From Thuidium tamariscinum (taxonomy: Eukaryota > Streptophyta > Bryopsida > Hypnales > Thuidiaceae): DNA of 64,000 nucleotides. The first letter of the stretch is position 1. Each line of letters starts with the position of its first letter. This document shows positions 14,320-27,600 of the stretch, in pieces. Below the pieces are notes generated by a model that did not search any database, was not told the origin of the DNA, and saw only the letters and a list, made by a program, of their open reading frames with translations. The stretch is from contig OX344754.2 of the NCBI GenBank assembly GCA_947034885.2, forward strand, positions 9,493,001 to 9,557,000, in the 5' to 3' direction. Made by a program: the position numbers and the translations under genes.

Positions 14320-15495
14320 TTTTGACCAATTGGTAGTTTTGGGGTGTTATTCTTGTAGTTTGCCAATTGGTAGCGTACTTGTAGAGGTTATACGGAGTTA
14401 TTGTAGGAATATACGGTGTAAGTACCAATTGGGTATTTCAATGTGATCCAAAGAGGCATTTTCCGATTGGCGGTTCTGGCTGGTGGGCCGGTTGGTGGTT
14501 ACTTAGTTGTTGATTTTCAATTGGTTTTTCAGTTGACCTTAGAGAGACAGGCGCTCCTTCCAATCGGTGGAAGTAAAACAATTGTGATTTTGTGTTTTCG
14601 GAGTTGAATTAATATAGTAAATTGATTTGCCAATTGTGTGTGTGTGGGTTTGTGTGCTGGTGGTTGTGTGAGTCCAATTGGAGTCTCTATGTTAATGTTT
14701 TGTGTGACTGTGTGTGTGTACCGATTGGATGTTGGGTGATGTTCTGTGTGTTGTGTGTAGATAATGGCCGATTGGATTTTAATTGATTATATGTGTATGA
14801 GTTGAATACAATACCGATTGGAAATTGACTGTAGCATCAGAATACCAATTGGATATGAAGTTGATTTGTGTTATAGAATACCGATTGGAGAAATAGTGTG
14901 CATTGAATATAAAACCAATGAGTGGGTAATTTGTGTGTTTACCGATTGTGATAGACTGGGATAATTTGAACAATTGGAATAGCTTTTATAAATAAGAGAA
15001 AATTAATGATAATATTATTAAAGATTAATCTGAAGAAATTAATTTGAAATAGAAAACCGATTGTGAATGTTATGTATGAATAACCAATTGAAGGAAACTG
15101 TGAATTAAACTGAATATCAATTGGAGAAATTATAAAGAACTGGAGTTGAATTGTAGAATCAGAGAGAACAATTGGAATTACAATTTGTAAAATTAAGATA
15201 ATCGAATAGAAAATAATAGGGATTTAAATTGCAATTTAAGAAGCCATGTTGAGTGATGAAGAATGTGAGAAACCAATTGTTAAATTAATGAGACCATGTC
15301 TGTGATGCTGAAACCAATCGGTGATGTTGGAGTGCTGCCAAGAAATAACAATCGGAAGGCTGGGAGCAAGGCTGGGAGACCAATTGGCAAAGCTGGAAGA
15401 TGAAGATCCAATTGATTGAGATAAGTGGGTTTAACCGATTGGGCTTGATATATTAGGGATTATATTTACCTACACCATCTTGCAATTGGTAATTT
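14320..15495. repeat. Cluster of dispersed ACC(A/G)ATTGG motifs
   Basis: About 25-28 copies of ACCAATTGG / ACCGATTGG or one-mismatch variants occur in about 1.2 kb, for example near 14326, 14371, 14423, 14464, 14719, 14766, 14812, 14843, 14880, 15056, 15116, 15379 and 15433. Most are in the same orientation and spaced 30-80 bp apart with unrelated DNA between, so this is not an ordinary tandem repeat. CCAATTGG itself is palindromic. Possible readings are transposase-binding subterminal repeats of a transposon or a degenerate satellite. No gene is seen in the interval. Confidence 0.65.
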
Positions 15496-17224
15496 CCTAT
15501 GGGGTTACATTTTATATTCTAATTGGGATAGTTTACCTCCTCGCATTCGAATCTTATAAAAAGGTTTATTTTTAGAAGGGATTAAAAATACTTCTACAAA
15601 AATCATCAATAAATTTCATTGCAATACTATCTATCTATAAAAAAGAATTTAATGAAAACATCAAAGTAATTTAAAGCTTTGAAACTTCAAAAAAGGGCTC
15701 TAATCCTATCCTAACAAAGTAATGCCAATGGTACCTTTGAGTGTGGTTTGACCCTAGTTTTTACCCTAGTTTTTGAATCAAATCTTATTACCATTGAGTC
15801 CTTACAAATGAATAATTTTTTATTTATTTAATTTAATTATTTTTTATTTTTTATAATTAAAACCTTTTAGATACCCCTTGTCTATCCAAACTTCTATGTT
15901 CAAGAATACGTCTCAAAAATTACATTCTTTGACGTTTTAATTTGCAAAAAGTAGGAAAAACTATTTTCAAAGAAATTAAAAAATTTCCATTTGCAAGGAG
16001 CCGAGGACTTAATAGTGATGAGATTTGACAAAAAAGATTAGGCCAAAACCATTTCTATTGTTTAGAAGCATATGCGCAAAAGAGGCCTATTTGCATGAAT
16101 ATGGTGGACATAGAATGATGTTTTTCTTGATACCCTGTGATAGAATATGTCTACCTATCATAAAAATATAACGCAAATAATTTAGCTAAAAATAATTAAT
16201 TTAGACCATTTTTCATAGTCAAAAACCCTAAATCCAAGAATGTGAAAAATTAACAAAATTGACTTTTAAATATAATTTTTTTTTAATTTAAAAAAAAATG
16301 AGGGATACAATAAAAATCAAGATATCTAGAAATAGATTTTTATTTTTTTCATTTGATTCATTATTCAAAAATTGTGGAAGATGACAAGAGAGCCACTCTC
16401 ATTGTGACAAAGAAACGATCAATGTTCCTTGCAATGATCCAATTCCTAAAGACTCCAAAAATTATGAATTCACCTAAGGCTTTAAATTATGTATCAATAT
16501 TTTCATTCATGACATTTGATTGACAAATTGACTTGGTAAGATGAAAAAGGTAGTATATACTTCTTTGAATATTAGAAAATGCTTTTTATAGTCTAATTGC
16601 TTTGTAAGTTCTTACCTCAAGTGTAGTTACTTTACTCACTAATCTCTTCGTCATTCTCTAGCTACTCTTATATATAGACATTTAGCTACTATAGCTAGTC
16701 TATTACAAACTTTAGATGTGGTGATGAGATATAGCCATATAGGATCAATTCAAGTGTTTTGTTTTTGCTATAATGTATGATTTCATATTTTAATTTATCA
16801 ATATCTAACAATTTGAGCTTAGTTTTAAAGGAGAGTGGAAGTTTATCATTCTCTACCAAAAAGATAATATCAAACAAAATACTTTGATATTAATGAGATT
16901 TTTTTGTTTTTTCCCCCAAAAATCCAAAATGCTCCAAATAGCACTAGCTTCAATCCCTTGACCCCAAAGATGGTCTGACTATATAATGAGGCACTCACTA
17001 TGGAGTCAATAATAGTGAATTGTCTTGTTTTTGTCTATTGCTATGCATTTTGAACAAAAAATTATCTTGTTATATCAAAATGAAGTAGCCAATATGTATT
17101 AAGTTGAATAAATCATACATCCTTGTAATTTTTGTGTCAATTTGAAATACTTACAATTAGTGGGAACTGTTCTTAAAAAATTAATTTAGAATATATTATG
17201 GCTAGGAGATTCTAACTTTTTTCT
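15496..17224. other. AT-rich stretch without recognisable features
   Basis: No gene, RNA or clear repeat seen; open frames are short and AT-driven. Confidence 0.4.
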
Positions 17225-17900
17225 ATTGGCTAAAATGGAATTTCAAAAACCTTTCTATATGTCAAATTTTTGTAAGTTCATTGATCTTTGTGAATTGATG
17301 AACAAGGTTTGAATCTTATTTCTTTGATTGTCCACAAGGATTTTGTCAATGTTGTCTACCAATTATTGCTAGTATTGTCAACTACAATTCAATAATGTTA
17401 TTGCTATTTGTTTAGTAAGTACATTTTGCTTTGAGATCCAAGGGATGGAGAGAATTTTAGTCTCTACATATTGAAATGAAAATTTTGAGAACCTATAAGT
17501 ATGTAAGCATTTTGCTAATGTTTACAAATTGATGAACAAAATTTAAATCTTGTTGTCTATTGATGGAGTGTCTCACGTTATTTACCAAAGCCATTGTCAA
17601 TTGTTAACTTTGGTGATGTTATTGCTAGGTGTTATTTGGATTTCCATATTTGTTTGTTGAACCAAGGAGGTAGATAGTATATAAGTCTATAGAAAACAAA
17701 ATTTCACAAACCTAGATGAATGTAAGCATTTTGTGAACCTTCGTAAATTAATTAATAAGGTTTGAATCTTGTTTCCTTTGTCATCTATAAGGATTTTATC
17801 AATGTATTTGCTCATATTGTCTACTAATGCTACTTCTTTGCCATCATACAATAAGATGGTGACCACTTTGTTGTCTAATTTGTTTGTTGCCATGTTGAAC
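17225..17900. repeat. Degenerate tandem repeat, about 3 units of 215-235 bp
   Basis: A phrase built on 'aattgatgaacaaggttt', 'gaatcttgttt' and 'aaggattttgtcaatg' recurs near 17295, 17528 and 17746 with considerable divergence. No coding capacity is seen. Confidence 0.5.
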
Positions 17901-19360
17901 ATTGTGCTTGTTTTGTTGGTGGTGATTGTGTATTTGATCCACTAACTAGAGTGAAGGTCCTCTACTACTCCTATCTAATTGGCTATTACTACAACTATAG
18001 TGCAAGGCATCTAGTTGCAAATCATCATGGTGCAAGTGGTGTGGCTTGCAAACAATTATATCATGAGAGCAAGATTCAACACGAAGATGGACAAAGGTTG
18101 CACAATTTTTCTATTTTGCACCATAACCATCTTTATTGGCGTGTCGTTTTGGCAATGTTGCAATACAATCAAATTATCCGATTATGTAGAGGAGGAGCTA
18201 CAGAGGGGAGCATGCTTTAGTATTAGAAGAGAATTGGGGTCTCAACTTGCTTAGTACTTTTGGCTTGGAAATTAATTGTTTGGTTTGAAAAAAAGCAAAA
18301 ATTCATTTTAGGGGTTATTGTTACATGTTTCAATCAAAGTTGTGGCCCAATGGAATGTTTGTGGTACAAATTGAGTTCACTTGGCAACAATGCACTTGTG
18401 CTTGGCCTATGTAGCAATGGAAGCGTGTTCCTATCACGTGCAAATAGAGTTTCATGTTGGTACCTTAATGCTTCAAGTGATGAAGATGCTCAATTGAATA
18501 GTATATTATGGCTATTGGGAATTGGGATGACTATTGGCATGTGAGAAGTTCCATCGAGCAGTACAACTATTGGCAACAATGTTTATTTTATAAGACCCAA
18601 GGGACATGCAAATGATGCCATTGTTCTTTGTTGTTTTTCAATGATTTACTACTATTGGTCAACAGTGGTGGCAACGCCTCCAAAATCCAACGTCATCACC
18701 TAATAAATGCTCCATGCTGTAATTTTAATTTCTAAAATATCTTTTGTAATATTATCCAATTTTGAATTAGGCATTTGTGGACCTCAATTATTCTCTAATG
18801 TATAATATGAGCTTATTGTGTGACAAAGATGAATTTGAAATGCATTGTTTTTTGAAACAAAGGTTTGTAGAAGAAGCAAAGAAGAAGCATTACCAAAAAC
18901 ACGCTAGGAGTGAAGATGTGAAGTATGCTAGAGATGTAAAAATTGTAGTTGTTTTTGGAATCCTAATTGTTGTAAACAACTATGATTTAAGTAGTAATAG
19001 ATCTAAGGATTTCAAAGAAGTTTAGGGCAATAGGTGCCATCATAATGTGATCAATTGTATCAAATATCACCAAGACTCAAGGATATATCTTCAGTTGATC
19101 TATGCAAGATTTTGAATTGTGGCTTGCACAAGAGTATATACCTTTCTAGTGTTGCTAATTTGTAATCCTAGAATTTGTCACAATAGGACTTATGGTGGGC
19201 TCAAGTTGTTCAAATTTTGCAAATTAATGTTGTATTTGGTGGCTAAAATGTGGATTTGCTTGTAATTGAAAATTGTACATGTTGAGCTATAAAGAACATA
19301 ACGTCCTTTAGATGCTAATAATTTTCTTAAAACTTGAATAGCAAAATTGCTTGTCCTACA
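17901..19360. other. Gene-free AT-rich stretch
   Basis: Open frames near 18015-18254, 18260-18544 and 18777-19025 on the plus strand are short, not linked by splice sites I can support, and carry no recognisable domain. They could be remnants of an old element. Confidence 0.35.
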
Positions 19361-20098
19361 GGGTGATTGCAAGAAACACTTGTCCTTTTTTTTGTCCCCT
19401 TGACCTTTAGGAGGTAGTTTTTTGTTCATAACTTTTTCATATTTTGTTCATTTCACTTGAAACTTGAAATTAAGGTGCCTACAAGAGTTTTACATTTTGT
19501 GTAATTTTTTCAATTTTTTCAAAATTATTTTACTATTTTTAAACTGCCCTCGATTGGGTGTCTATTTTGGCCATTTTAGGGGGGTTTTAGTCCTATTTTT
19601 GACCCAAAAATGCAAATTTTGAGCTGAAAATTGTCATGCAAGGACCTCACCTACAGTTACACAAGACCACAAAGAGATTTTTTTGAAAATACTATATTGT
19701 TCAACCTCCACATGTTGTCAAAGTGGCTGACTTTGCACAAGTGTGGAGAATAAAATTTATTTTTTCCAAAGATGAAATTTGTTGTAAAAGAAAGAAATTT
19801 ACTTGGAAAAAAAATAGATTCTTCATTTTCATTTTTTGAATTTTTTTAGTATTTTTACCAAATTAGTGAAAAAATAGCTATTTTCATTGTATTTTCCATT
19901 CTCTATAACATTTAGAAAAAAAAATTCTTAGGTCTTAATTTCAAGAGGAATAATATTCTCATTTCTCTTCAAATTATCCATATTTTTTTAATTTAAAAAA
20001 AATTTATTCCAAAAGTCACAGGACTCACAGGAGTACAGGACTCACTGATTTTGAGCCATTTTGAGCCAAAACCGGTAAGTGCTTCTTGCAATGACCCT
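19361..20098. mobile_element. 738-bp TIR element, non-coding
   Basis: Left end GGGTGATTGCAAGAAACACTTG and the reverse complement of the right end GGGTCATTGCAAGAAGCACTT match over about 21 bp. Flanks are TACA on both sides (19357-19360 and 20099-20102), a possible 4-bp target duplication. No transposase frame inside, so this is a non-autonomous element of unassigned superfamily. Confidence 0.6.
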
Positions 20099-20159
20099 AC
20101 AACATTAGCAAGTGGGTTGGAAAGCCAAAATAGCCTCTAAATGTCTTGCTAGACAAGTA

Positions 20160-21170
20160 TCACTAGACGAAAATCACGTCCGCCGCAACCAACTAATATG
20201 CAACTATGTGTCCTACGCGACTTCCCTGCAACTACAATCCTTTATATTTGCACCAAATTTAATGTTTACACTACTATAGTCACAAAGTAGTCGCAAAGTA
20301 GTTGTAGATTGAAGTTTCAAGTTGCATGTAGTTGCAAAGTAGTTGCAAGTTGAAGTTTAGGTTACAGGAATCTAACAAAAGAATTTATGTGATGTATTCT
20401 ACATCCAAAATTCATCACACTTGTCGATATGGACCACTTTAGGTTTTGTAGAGTCGAGTGTGTCAAACTACAATTGGCAATAATCTAAGTTTGACTTCAA
20501 TTCAACTAGAATGCAACTACTTTGCAACTAGAATACAACTAGAAAATAATTAAATCAAGTTTTATATCAATTGTCCCATCTCAATTGTCAAGACTACCAT
20601 TAGATTGGATGGATAAGTTATACCATCTTTAAGTAATACAGTTTAATATTACAATTGTAATATTTCTACACTTTATAGACTTCTACAATTTGTAGATTTC
20701 TACAAATATTTAAAGTATAAGAAATTTTAAAACTTTTGAGATTTAAAGTTTTGTAAACTTGTGAAATCTATTTAATATTAATATTTGAATTTGATAATCT
20801 AAAATAAGATAGATCTAAAATTCTAAAATCTACAGTTCATTGAGATTCAATTTTTGAAATCTACAATCATTAAGATAAAAAAATCTATAAATCTACAAGC
20901 TACAAACTAGTTATAAACTAGTTGCAAAGCAATCAGAAACTAGTTACAAAGCAGTTGCACACAAGTTGCAAGCAAGTTGCACAAAAACAAAGTTTTACGT
21001 CAAAAGACTTCATCGATGAAGTTCCATGTAGGCTATCTAATGAAAAACAATCTTTTCAATTTTGCAACTACATTGCAACTTGTCCACTGCAACTACGGGC
21101 TCCAAATTATCACCCAGTTGCAATCGTGTTATGCAACTACAAAACTAGTTGCTAACCGTAGTCGCAAAAG
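20160..21170. repeat. Region dense in GCAACTA / TAGTTGC motifs
   Basis: Over about 1 kb the heptamer GCAACTA and its complement TAGTTGC recur about 20 times, with clusters near 20195-20345, 20505-20545, 20905-20985 and 21060-21150, in both orientations. The two edges are the densest, as in subterminal repeats of hAT- or Mutator-like elements. I could not identify termini or target duplication. Confidence 0.45.
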
Positions 21171-22187
21171 CCCTAATTTTCTTCTAATGTATTGAAACAT
21201 TATTGAGAGGACTTGGAAGACGTTGTGATGACATCCTACCAACCTCCTCTTGAATAGAAATTGGAAAAGAAGGGATTGGTTATGCCTTATTCCTAAACTC
21301 ATCTTTTAGAATGGTGCTTGACACCTATAGTTTAGAATCAAAGGATTTATTAAGATTATATATTTGCAATCAAATTAGGAACTAAAATGTAGAGAGATTA
21401 TGATTCAACTACTATCTATTAGAATTTCAATTGTTTTATATCACAATTTGGTCAATTTTGAAGTTAGGATATGAGATCCAACCCATAACATACCTCGAGG
21501 GAGATCACTTAGTGTATCAAAAACAAATTACGTGTGTTAAAGTGATTTTTTGCCCCCCTATATACTTTTTTATAAACTATGATTTCAACCTATAATTTTG
21601 AGATGTGCTTAATAATGACTATAGGTTTCTATTGCCAAAAAATTGAACTCAAATAACATATGAAATGATGTCTAGAGTAGGTTGAAAAATGAACTAAACT
21701 AGCATGTTTTTCAACTCAAATATTTATAGAGAATGCATTTAAATTACCATAGCACCAATATTTAAGAAAAATAAACTTTCAATGAAAAATTATTTTTAAC
21801 AATTTCTTTTTCATTTTTTAAACAATTTTTTCTTATATAACATGGGATGTGAAAGTCGTCTTCAACTCTATAGTGTATTTTTTTACTTCAAAAATTTGTA
21901 ATTAATTACAATCAACACATAAAAATATCAATATGTCAAGTAATAAGCTTTCAAAGTAGAGGAATATTTTCATTTGCTTTTCTTTTCTTTTTCTTTAAGT
22001 TTTAGGATATAAAATAAGGGGTCCAAAATCTTAATACATGTGGTGTCTAAAAGTTATTCTAAGTGATCTCCCTGAGAAGGTACCGTTGGTAGGTGATATC
22101 TAGATAATTCCAAATGTATACAAGACAAAAAATTTGGAAAGGTAGATCAATTTCAATGCTCATGCACACTTGTAGTTTTTTTATTGC
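21171..22187. other. AT-rich spacer
   Basis: No gene or repeat that I can support. Confidence 0.4.
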
Positions 22188-23137
22188 TTAACCCCTAAAG
22201 GTTTTTGACTATGTTTTCACCAAAAATGCTCCAAAACTGCCATTTCTAATACAAGTGCAATTTTTTTCTTAAAACACATTTTGACTCATGTAACCATAGG
22301 ATCTTGTAGTAAGGTGGTTTGTAAACATGTGGAAAAAATTTCAGAAATTTCCACCGTGTAGATTGCAAGATATAAGCATTTGAATTGACAAAAATTGTTT
22401 TTTTATCCCTGCAAAAATTCGGGCAGTTGCACTTCACAAGGTCACATTTGTGTGAAAAAAATTCAAAATGGTGGTTACTCTTTGAATTAGTACTTCAATA
22501 CAAGTTGGCTACATTCTCAAAAAATTTCAAACCATTTGGAATTGTACAACATATAGGAAAAAATAAGTAAGTAGAAAAAAATAAAAAATGAGCCAAAATA
22601 CTAAATTGTGAACATTTTATTCATAGAATTGAAAATTTTCAATCCCAATGGTTAAAATGTTGTAATAAACAATATACACCTTCTGTTTTTATTTTTTTCC
22701 AAAAATATGAAAAATTGAATTAAATGAAGAATTTCAAACTTTTTTTTGTATTGTAGAGATTCTGTAACTGCCGGCAAACTACCCCAAACTCAAAATCTTC
22801 ATAACTTTTGACTCATTGATTGGAATGGATTGATTCAAAGCTTCCCATGTCTGTATAAACCTAAAGAATCAATTTTAAATTTCACTTGTTTTCAAAAAGT
22901 TTTTTTGAAGAAGTTTTTCTAGCTGCCCGGGCTGCCTGCCGAGTTAAGAAAACAACATATCCTGCCATAACTTTTTAACCGCGAAGTCAAAAGTTATGAA
23001 AATTGTCGGGCCTTAAAGCTACTCCTTGGGCACACATTGTATCAAAATTTCAAAGAAAAAAAATAAAAACTTCATCCATAGTGAGCTACCCAAAAATTTA
23101 TAATCTCAAAAACATTGTTCAAGGCTTTAGGGGTTAA
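22188..23137 (+). mobile_element. TTAA-flanked non-autonomous element, copy 1 (about 950 bp)
   Basis: Begins TTAACCCCTAAAGG and ends CTTTAGGGGTTAA. The termini are inverted and each is bordered by TTAA, the target-site signature of piggyBac elements, whose ends also start with CCC. The interior has no transposase frame and contains mirrored phrases such as 'aacttttgactcattgat'. Related copies lie at 37401-38332 (same orientation) and 41136-42215 (inverted). Confidence 0.75.
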
Positions 23138-24070
23138 TTCATGACCTTGAGTGACAACCATCAAATACATATTTCCTTAAACTAGGATTCTAAAACTCTT
23201 GGAAACTTAGTTCACTCTAGCTTGTGAAGTTGGTATATTGTATTCCTCTTTTTTTATTTTTTATTTTGGTAATGACAAGTTTCCATAGGGCACATAAGAT
23301 ATGAAAAAAAGTAAAAGGTTAACTTGGATCCTACAATTGACAATTATAGGGAATGCAATCAAACCATTTTTTGGTACTTGCACCAAGTAGAATTGAAGCT
23401 ATTTCTTTCAAATTGTCTATCTTTCTAAGGGTTTTCTTGATGAAACCAAAAGCATGTAGTTGAACATGGGAGCATACACCATATTTTGGAATCAAGTAGA
23501 TCAACTCATGGACAAATTTTTTACAAAGGTATGTATTTTTCAATAAAATCTCAAATCTTATTTTTGAGGATGTCAATGTTGTGCGCAAAGGAATGCTAAG
23601 GTAGAGGATGATTTTTGTGTGGATTTAAACATGGATTGTGCTTTCACTAGGAAATTAGTATGATGAAGTTGTGAAGAGATCACTTTACGTACGTGACTAT
23701 CTACTAAAAAGATGTAGGCAATTTTTTTATTTTTTTTAAAAGCACTCGACAATGCCATGAATCCCTAAAAAAAATCAGAAGTCATTGATGTCAAATACAA
23801 TCTAGAATACAAATGTGACTATAGATGTACATGATGCATATAAAAATACAAATGCAAATAAAATTCAAAATACATACATGTATGTGGATTATAGAATATG
23901 AATGCAAATACAAATATGATACAAGCTTTGTTTATGTATACAGATATGGAGTTGTTCCATATTTTTGTACTAAGTTAGCTTTGAAAAAATTACAAATAGG
24001 GGGGATTAATTGAATAATTAAAAAAAATTTAAAAACAAAAACTTGTGCCTCACAATGCACTCAAAAGATA
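23138..24070. other. AT-rich spacer next to the large transposon
   Basis: No gene recognised. Short repeats of ATACAAATGCAAAT type occur around 23820-23930. Confidence 0.4.
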
Positions 24071-24080
24071 GATTAGATAC
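24071..24080. repeat. Left target-site duplication of the 12-kb element
   Basis: GATTAGATAC occurs here and again at 36054-36063, immediately outside the two terminal inverted repeats. A 9-11 bp duplication is the hallmark of Mutator-like (MULE) insertion. Confidence 0.85.
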
Positions 24081-24309
24081 CAACGACGCTAGCATGTGAG
24101 CATGTGAGCGTGAGCCTATGAGCAGTGAGCGTGAGCCTACGAGCGGTGAGCAGGAATTGTGTGAGCCTAAAGTCTACAAATTTGAATTATGATACAACTT
24201 TTGATTTTCTTTAGTAAAAAAGTAAAATAGATTGATGTTTTTTCAACAGAGTTTATTATTTTTAGAAAATATGACCTATTGCTGTGGGACCCATGACCGT
24301 GGATTTAAA
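24081..24309 (+). repeat. Left terminal inverted repeat region of the 12-kb element
   Basis: The outer block GA(C/T)GCTAG..TGTGAGC is followed by a short array of GTGAGC(C/G/A) words through about 24170. After about 115 bp comes the block at 24286-24309, which matches the right arm at 22 of 24 positions (GGGACCYATGACCGTGG core). The array is longer on this side, so the two arms match in blocks and not end to end. Confidence 0.8.
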
Positions 24310-24643
24310 AACCTAGAAAGTTGGGGCTATTGCGAGTTCAAATTTTATATTCAGATTTATATCATGTTTTCAAAAGTTCTCCTAGAGTAAGCTCACAAAG
24401 TGAAAGTACAAATAATTCATCCAAAGGAAATTCTAAAATTGACAAGAAGACAAATGCAATGAAAATACCAAAAAGAATTTCTCATCCTGCAAATAATAAA
24501 ATATTGTTTCATTGCAAGAAAAAATACATATTAGAATATGAATATAATACTTTGCATATATGAAAATTTTGAAGATAATATATCGCTACTACATATTTAC
24601 TTCCTATCATGCTAATACTAGTCAATTAACTTGTTCACTGACT

Positions 24644-27600
24644 TCACTCGCACGTCTTGATGATTCCAGCAACAACAAGCACTTGCTTAACTTCATCCAA
24701 ACTAAGGGTAGGAGCGTGAATGAATGTGTCTGTCTTGTAATCCAATTTGCAGAAGTAACGAAAAATGTAATAAAGATGTTTGCAGTTTATGTACATGCCA
24801 CGCTTTCCAATGGAAGTTCCATTCATACCTCCATAATGGGGACAAGTACAAGATGGAAAACTGGAAAGCGTGATATTATAAACCTTTTGATTAGGCTCAC
24901 TACCAAACAAAAGTGTAATAATAGCACCAAGTCCAGGGTAAGGAAGGAAGTTTACCCCAGTGATACTTGCTGTAACATTCCTGGCACTCTCCCATTGATT
25001 GCGGTGATTTTCAGTGGGGGCCTTACTGCTGCGACGAACCTGTTTTCCATTTCGAATGGAAGGGATTCTGTCAGCATGTGCTGGTCGAGGGTGAGTCCAC
25101 AACATTGGCTCAAATACCCTAGATGAGGTGAATAGCCGGCGCGGTGACATCGGAATGCTGGACTGTAAGCAAAATCCAGCCTCTTCAAACTCTATAATTT
25201 CGGTACGAGTAAGATTGGTACCAATAAGAACCGACCAGATCTCAGGGATCTCAGGTCGAGTAAGAATATGGGAACGTTTAGGTCCCATGACACATCGTAC
25301 AATTTGGTCTGCACAAAACCAAAAATCCTCAATTTGAACTGTCGTGCCCTTATACTCACGCTTTTGCCCTCTATAAGTAGGGGCAGCTGTGGATATTCCG
25401 TGCCTCACAATCAATAACTTGCATTTGGCTTGTGTGTACTTCTGAATGGCATGACACTGTTTCCTTGACTTGTGTGAAATTCTCGCTATATGCCATTCTG
25501 CAGTATCACAGTCAGTTTCCATGACAGATTGGGTATGGGGTAAAACTATATTAGTTTCCTGAACTGCAGATCCAAGTTGCACTCTACCACTAGTTGACCT
25601 AATTTGAACCCGAGGATGAGAGAAGTTCACTTTGTCGGGGCGATGAGAATCACCTTCGGAACCAATAGGAAGATCTAATTTCCTTTTGCTGGATCCAAAT
25701 ACTTCTTCACCCTCCAAATGCGGAATTCGAGTGCAAATGTCTTCTGCTCTAGGCATCTCACTAAGTACATCTGCAATTTTTTTTCCATCTCCAGATGCCA
25801 TAGCCCTTTTCAATTTCAAATCTTCTTTAGAAGGGCCTTTTCCAGAAGGGCCCCCACAAAGATAAGCCCTATAGTTGGTCATCTGCATAAAGGCTTGAAC
25901 CCAGTCATCACAAGTGGCAACAAACAAATCAGATCCACGCTTCCCTGAAGCTTGCATCCATTTGTTGTGCATTGTTTCTGCCAGATTGCATGTTGGAATG
26001 TCTGCTAATTCTTCTATTGTCAATTTCTGCAAATATAATAAATGAAGTCATTATTTGAAACATTTAGCATGTAGGATAAAAAATAGAAAAACAAACAATA
26101 AAAGTAGAGATCATACCGTATCCATGAATGCACCCCATTGATGATATCGAAAGTGCCAAAATGCTAGCCAATCCTCAAGTTCACGGATAGCTGGTTCTGA
26201 TGCAGCTCCAGAAGAATACCACCAAGCTTTGATTTCTAGATACATCTTATCCGCCTCAGACATTAATGTTGCATCCTTATACTGCTTGCAAAGTCGAATA
26301 TGCTGTTTTTGGAACTCTTTGGCGATTAACTTCTCCATGTGCTTGTGCATACTTGTTGCCCAATGGAACAAGCAAGTCCTTTCACGGTCCACCATTGGAA
26401 TAGATGGATCCCCCGACCCATACACAGTGCGAACAACATTAAAGTTGGCTTGAGCACTATCGCACATAAATCCTTTGAAGGTACGACTTGACACTCCATT
26501 TTTTACCATGACCTTATTTAGACAACGCCAAAAAATGATCTGACCTTCAGAGCCCTCAGTCTGCATATCACATACTGCAATGGTCATGACTTTACAATAA
26601 GTAGAATCATAAACGTGACAAGCAATAGTTGTCCATAATTTCACCCTCTTGACATGATCAAACATGACAAAACAATTCTCAAGGTTGCCGCCAGGTTGCA
26701 TCCGTCGTACAAGATCCACTCCACTTCCAGGTCCATCCACAAGCATCTTGAATAAATACACCTTGTCTTGCCCTTGTCCTGGAAATACGCTATCGTGGAT
26801 ATACTCCATTTTGGCACGTCCCTTCATGTCTAAAATTCGATCAATCTCGCCTTCACCTTTGTTGTTGCTTCGGAAAGAGGATATGATGTTGCGCACATTG
26901 GGCGAGCTAAAGAGCTTGAACTTATCCATGACATTCTCCAACGCATCACCGTGAAGCATCTCCTTTGGTCCAGGCCCATCGTGAATAAGAAACGTATCAA
27001 GGAATTCCTTGCTTGCCGCCAAGGTAATAGCAGAAGTCTTGGCTGTTGGAGTCCTAGCTACTTCATTAGCAAGTAGTCCAGTTATCGCTTGAAGAGACTC
27101 TCTACATTGACCATCAGCAACTGGATGTGAATGAACACCCAAATGGATGCATGCACGTGACAAATCTCCGGTTCTGAGTACATAATAAATCCGCGAGTTA
27201 CATAGACTGAGACAAGTAGGAGGTTGTCTACAGACTTTATAAAGCACGGTAGAGTCAAGGGGAAGGATTTGACCTATACTAAAAGGATGTTTAGTGGTCC
27301 CAATCCACTCAATTTCATTGCTTTTCAAAGCTCGTGTGCGATAGTCACATTTTGTATTTTCACAAATCAAGTGTCCGATACAATGGGACTTTCTGAACTT
27401 CAAACCTAGGTCATTATGGATGTTTGATGTCATAGTGCGACACCATGCATGACCATCATACCGCTTGTCCATACCTTCCATACCTCTAGCTCCATATGTA
27501 GATCCACTACAAGGTGGCAACTCAAAAAGAACATTACCATCGAATCTAGCTGGGAGGAATTGAACCTTTTGATAGTCAATGGCATCAAAATCAGTTTGGG

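Noticed and set aside
18015-18544. Two overlapping plus-strand frames with Cys- and Trp-rich products
   Set aside because: No domain, no consensus splice link and AT-rich surroundings; no evidence for a gene.
24560-25948. Plus-strand frames antisense to transposase exon 2
   Set aside because: They are shadows of the 461-codon minus-strand frame, which has the SWIM motif and a clean splice junction.
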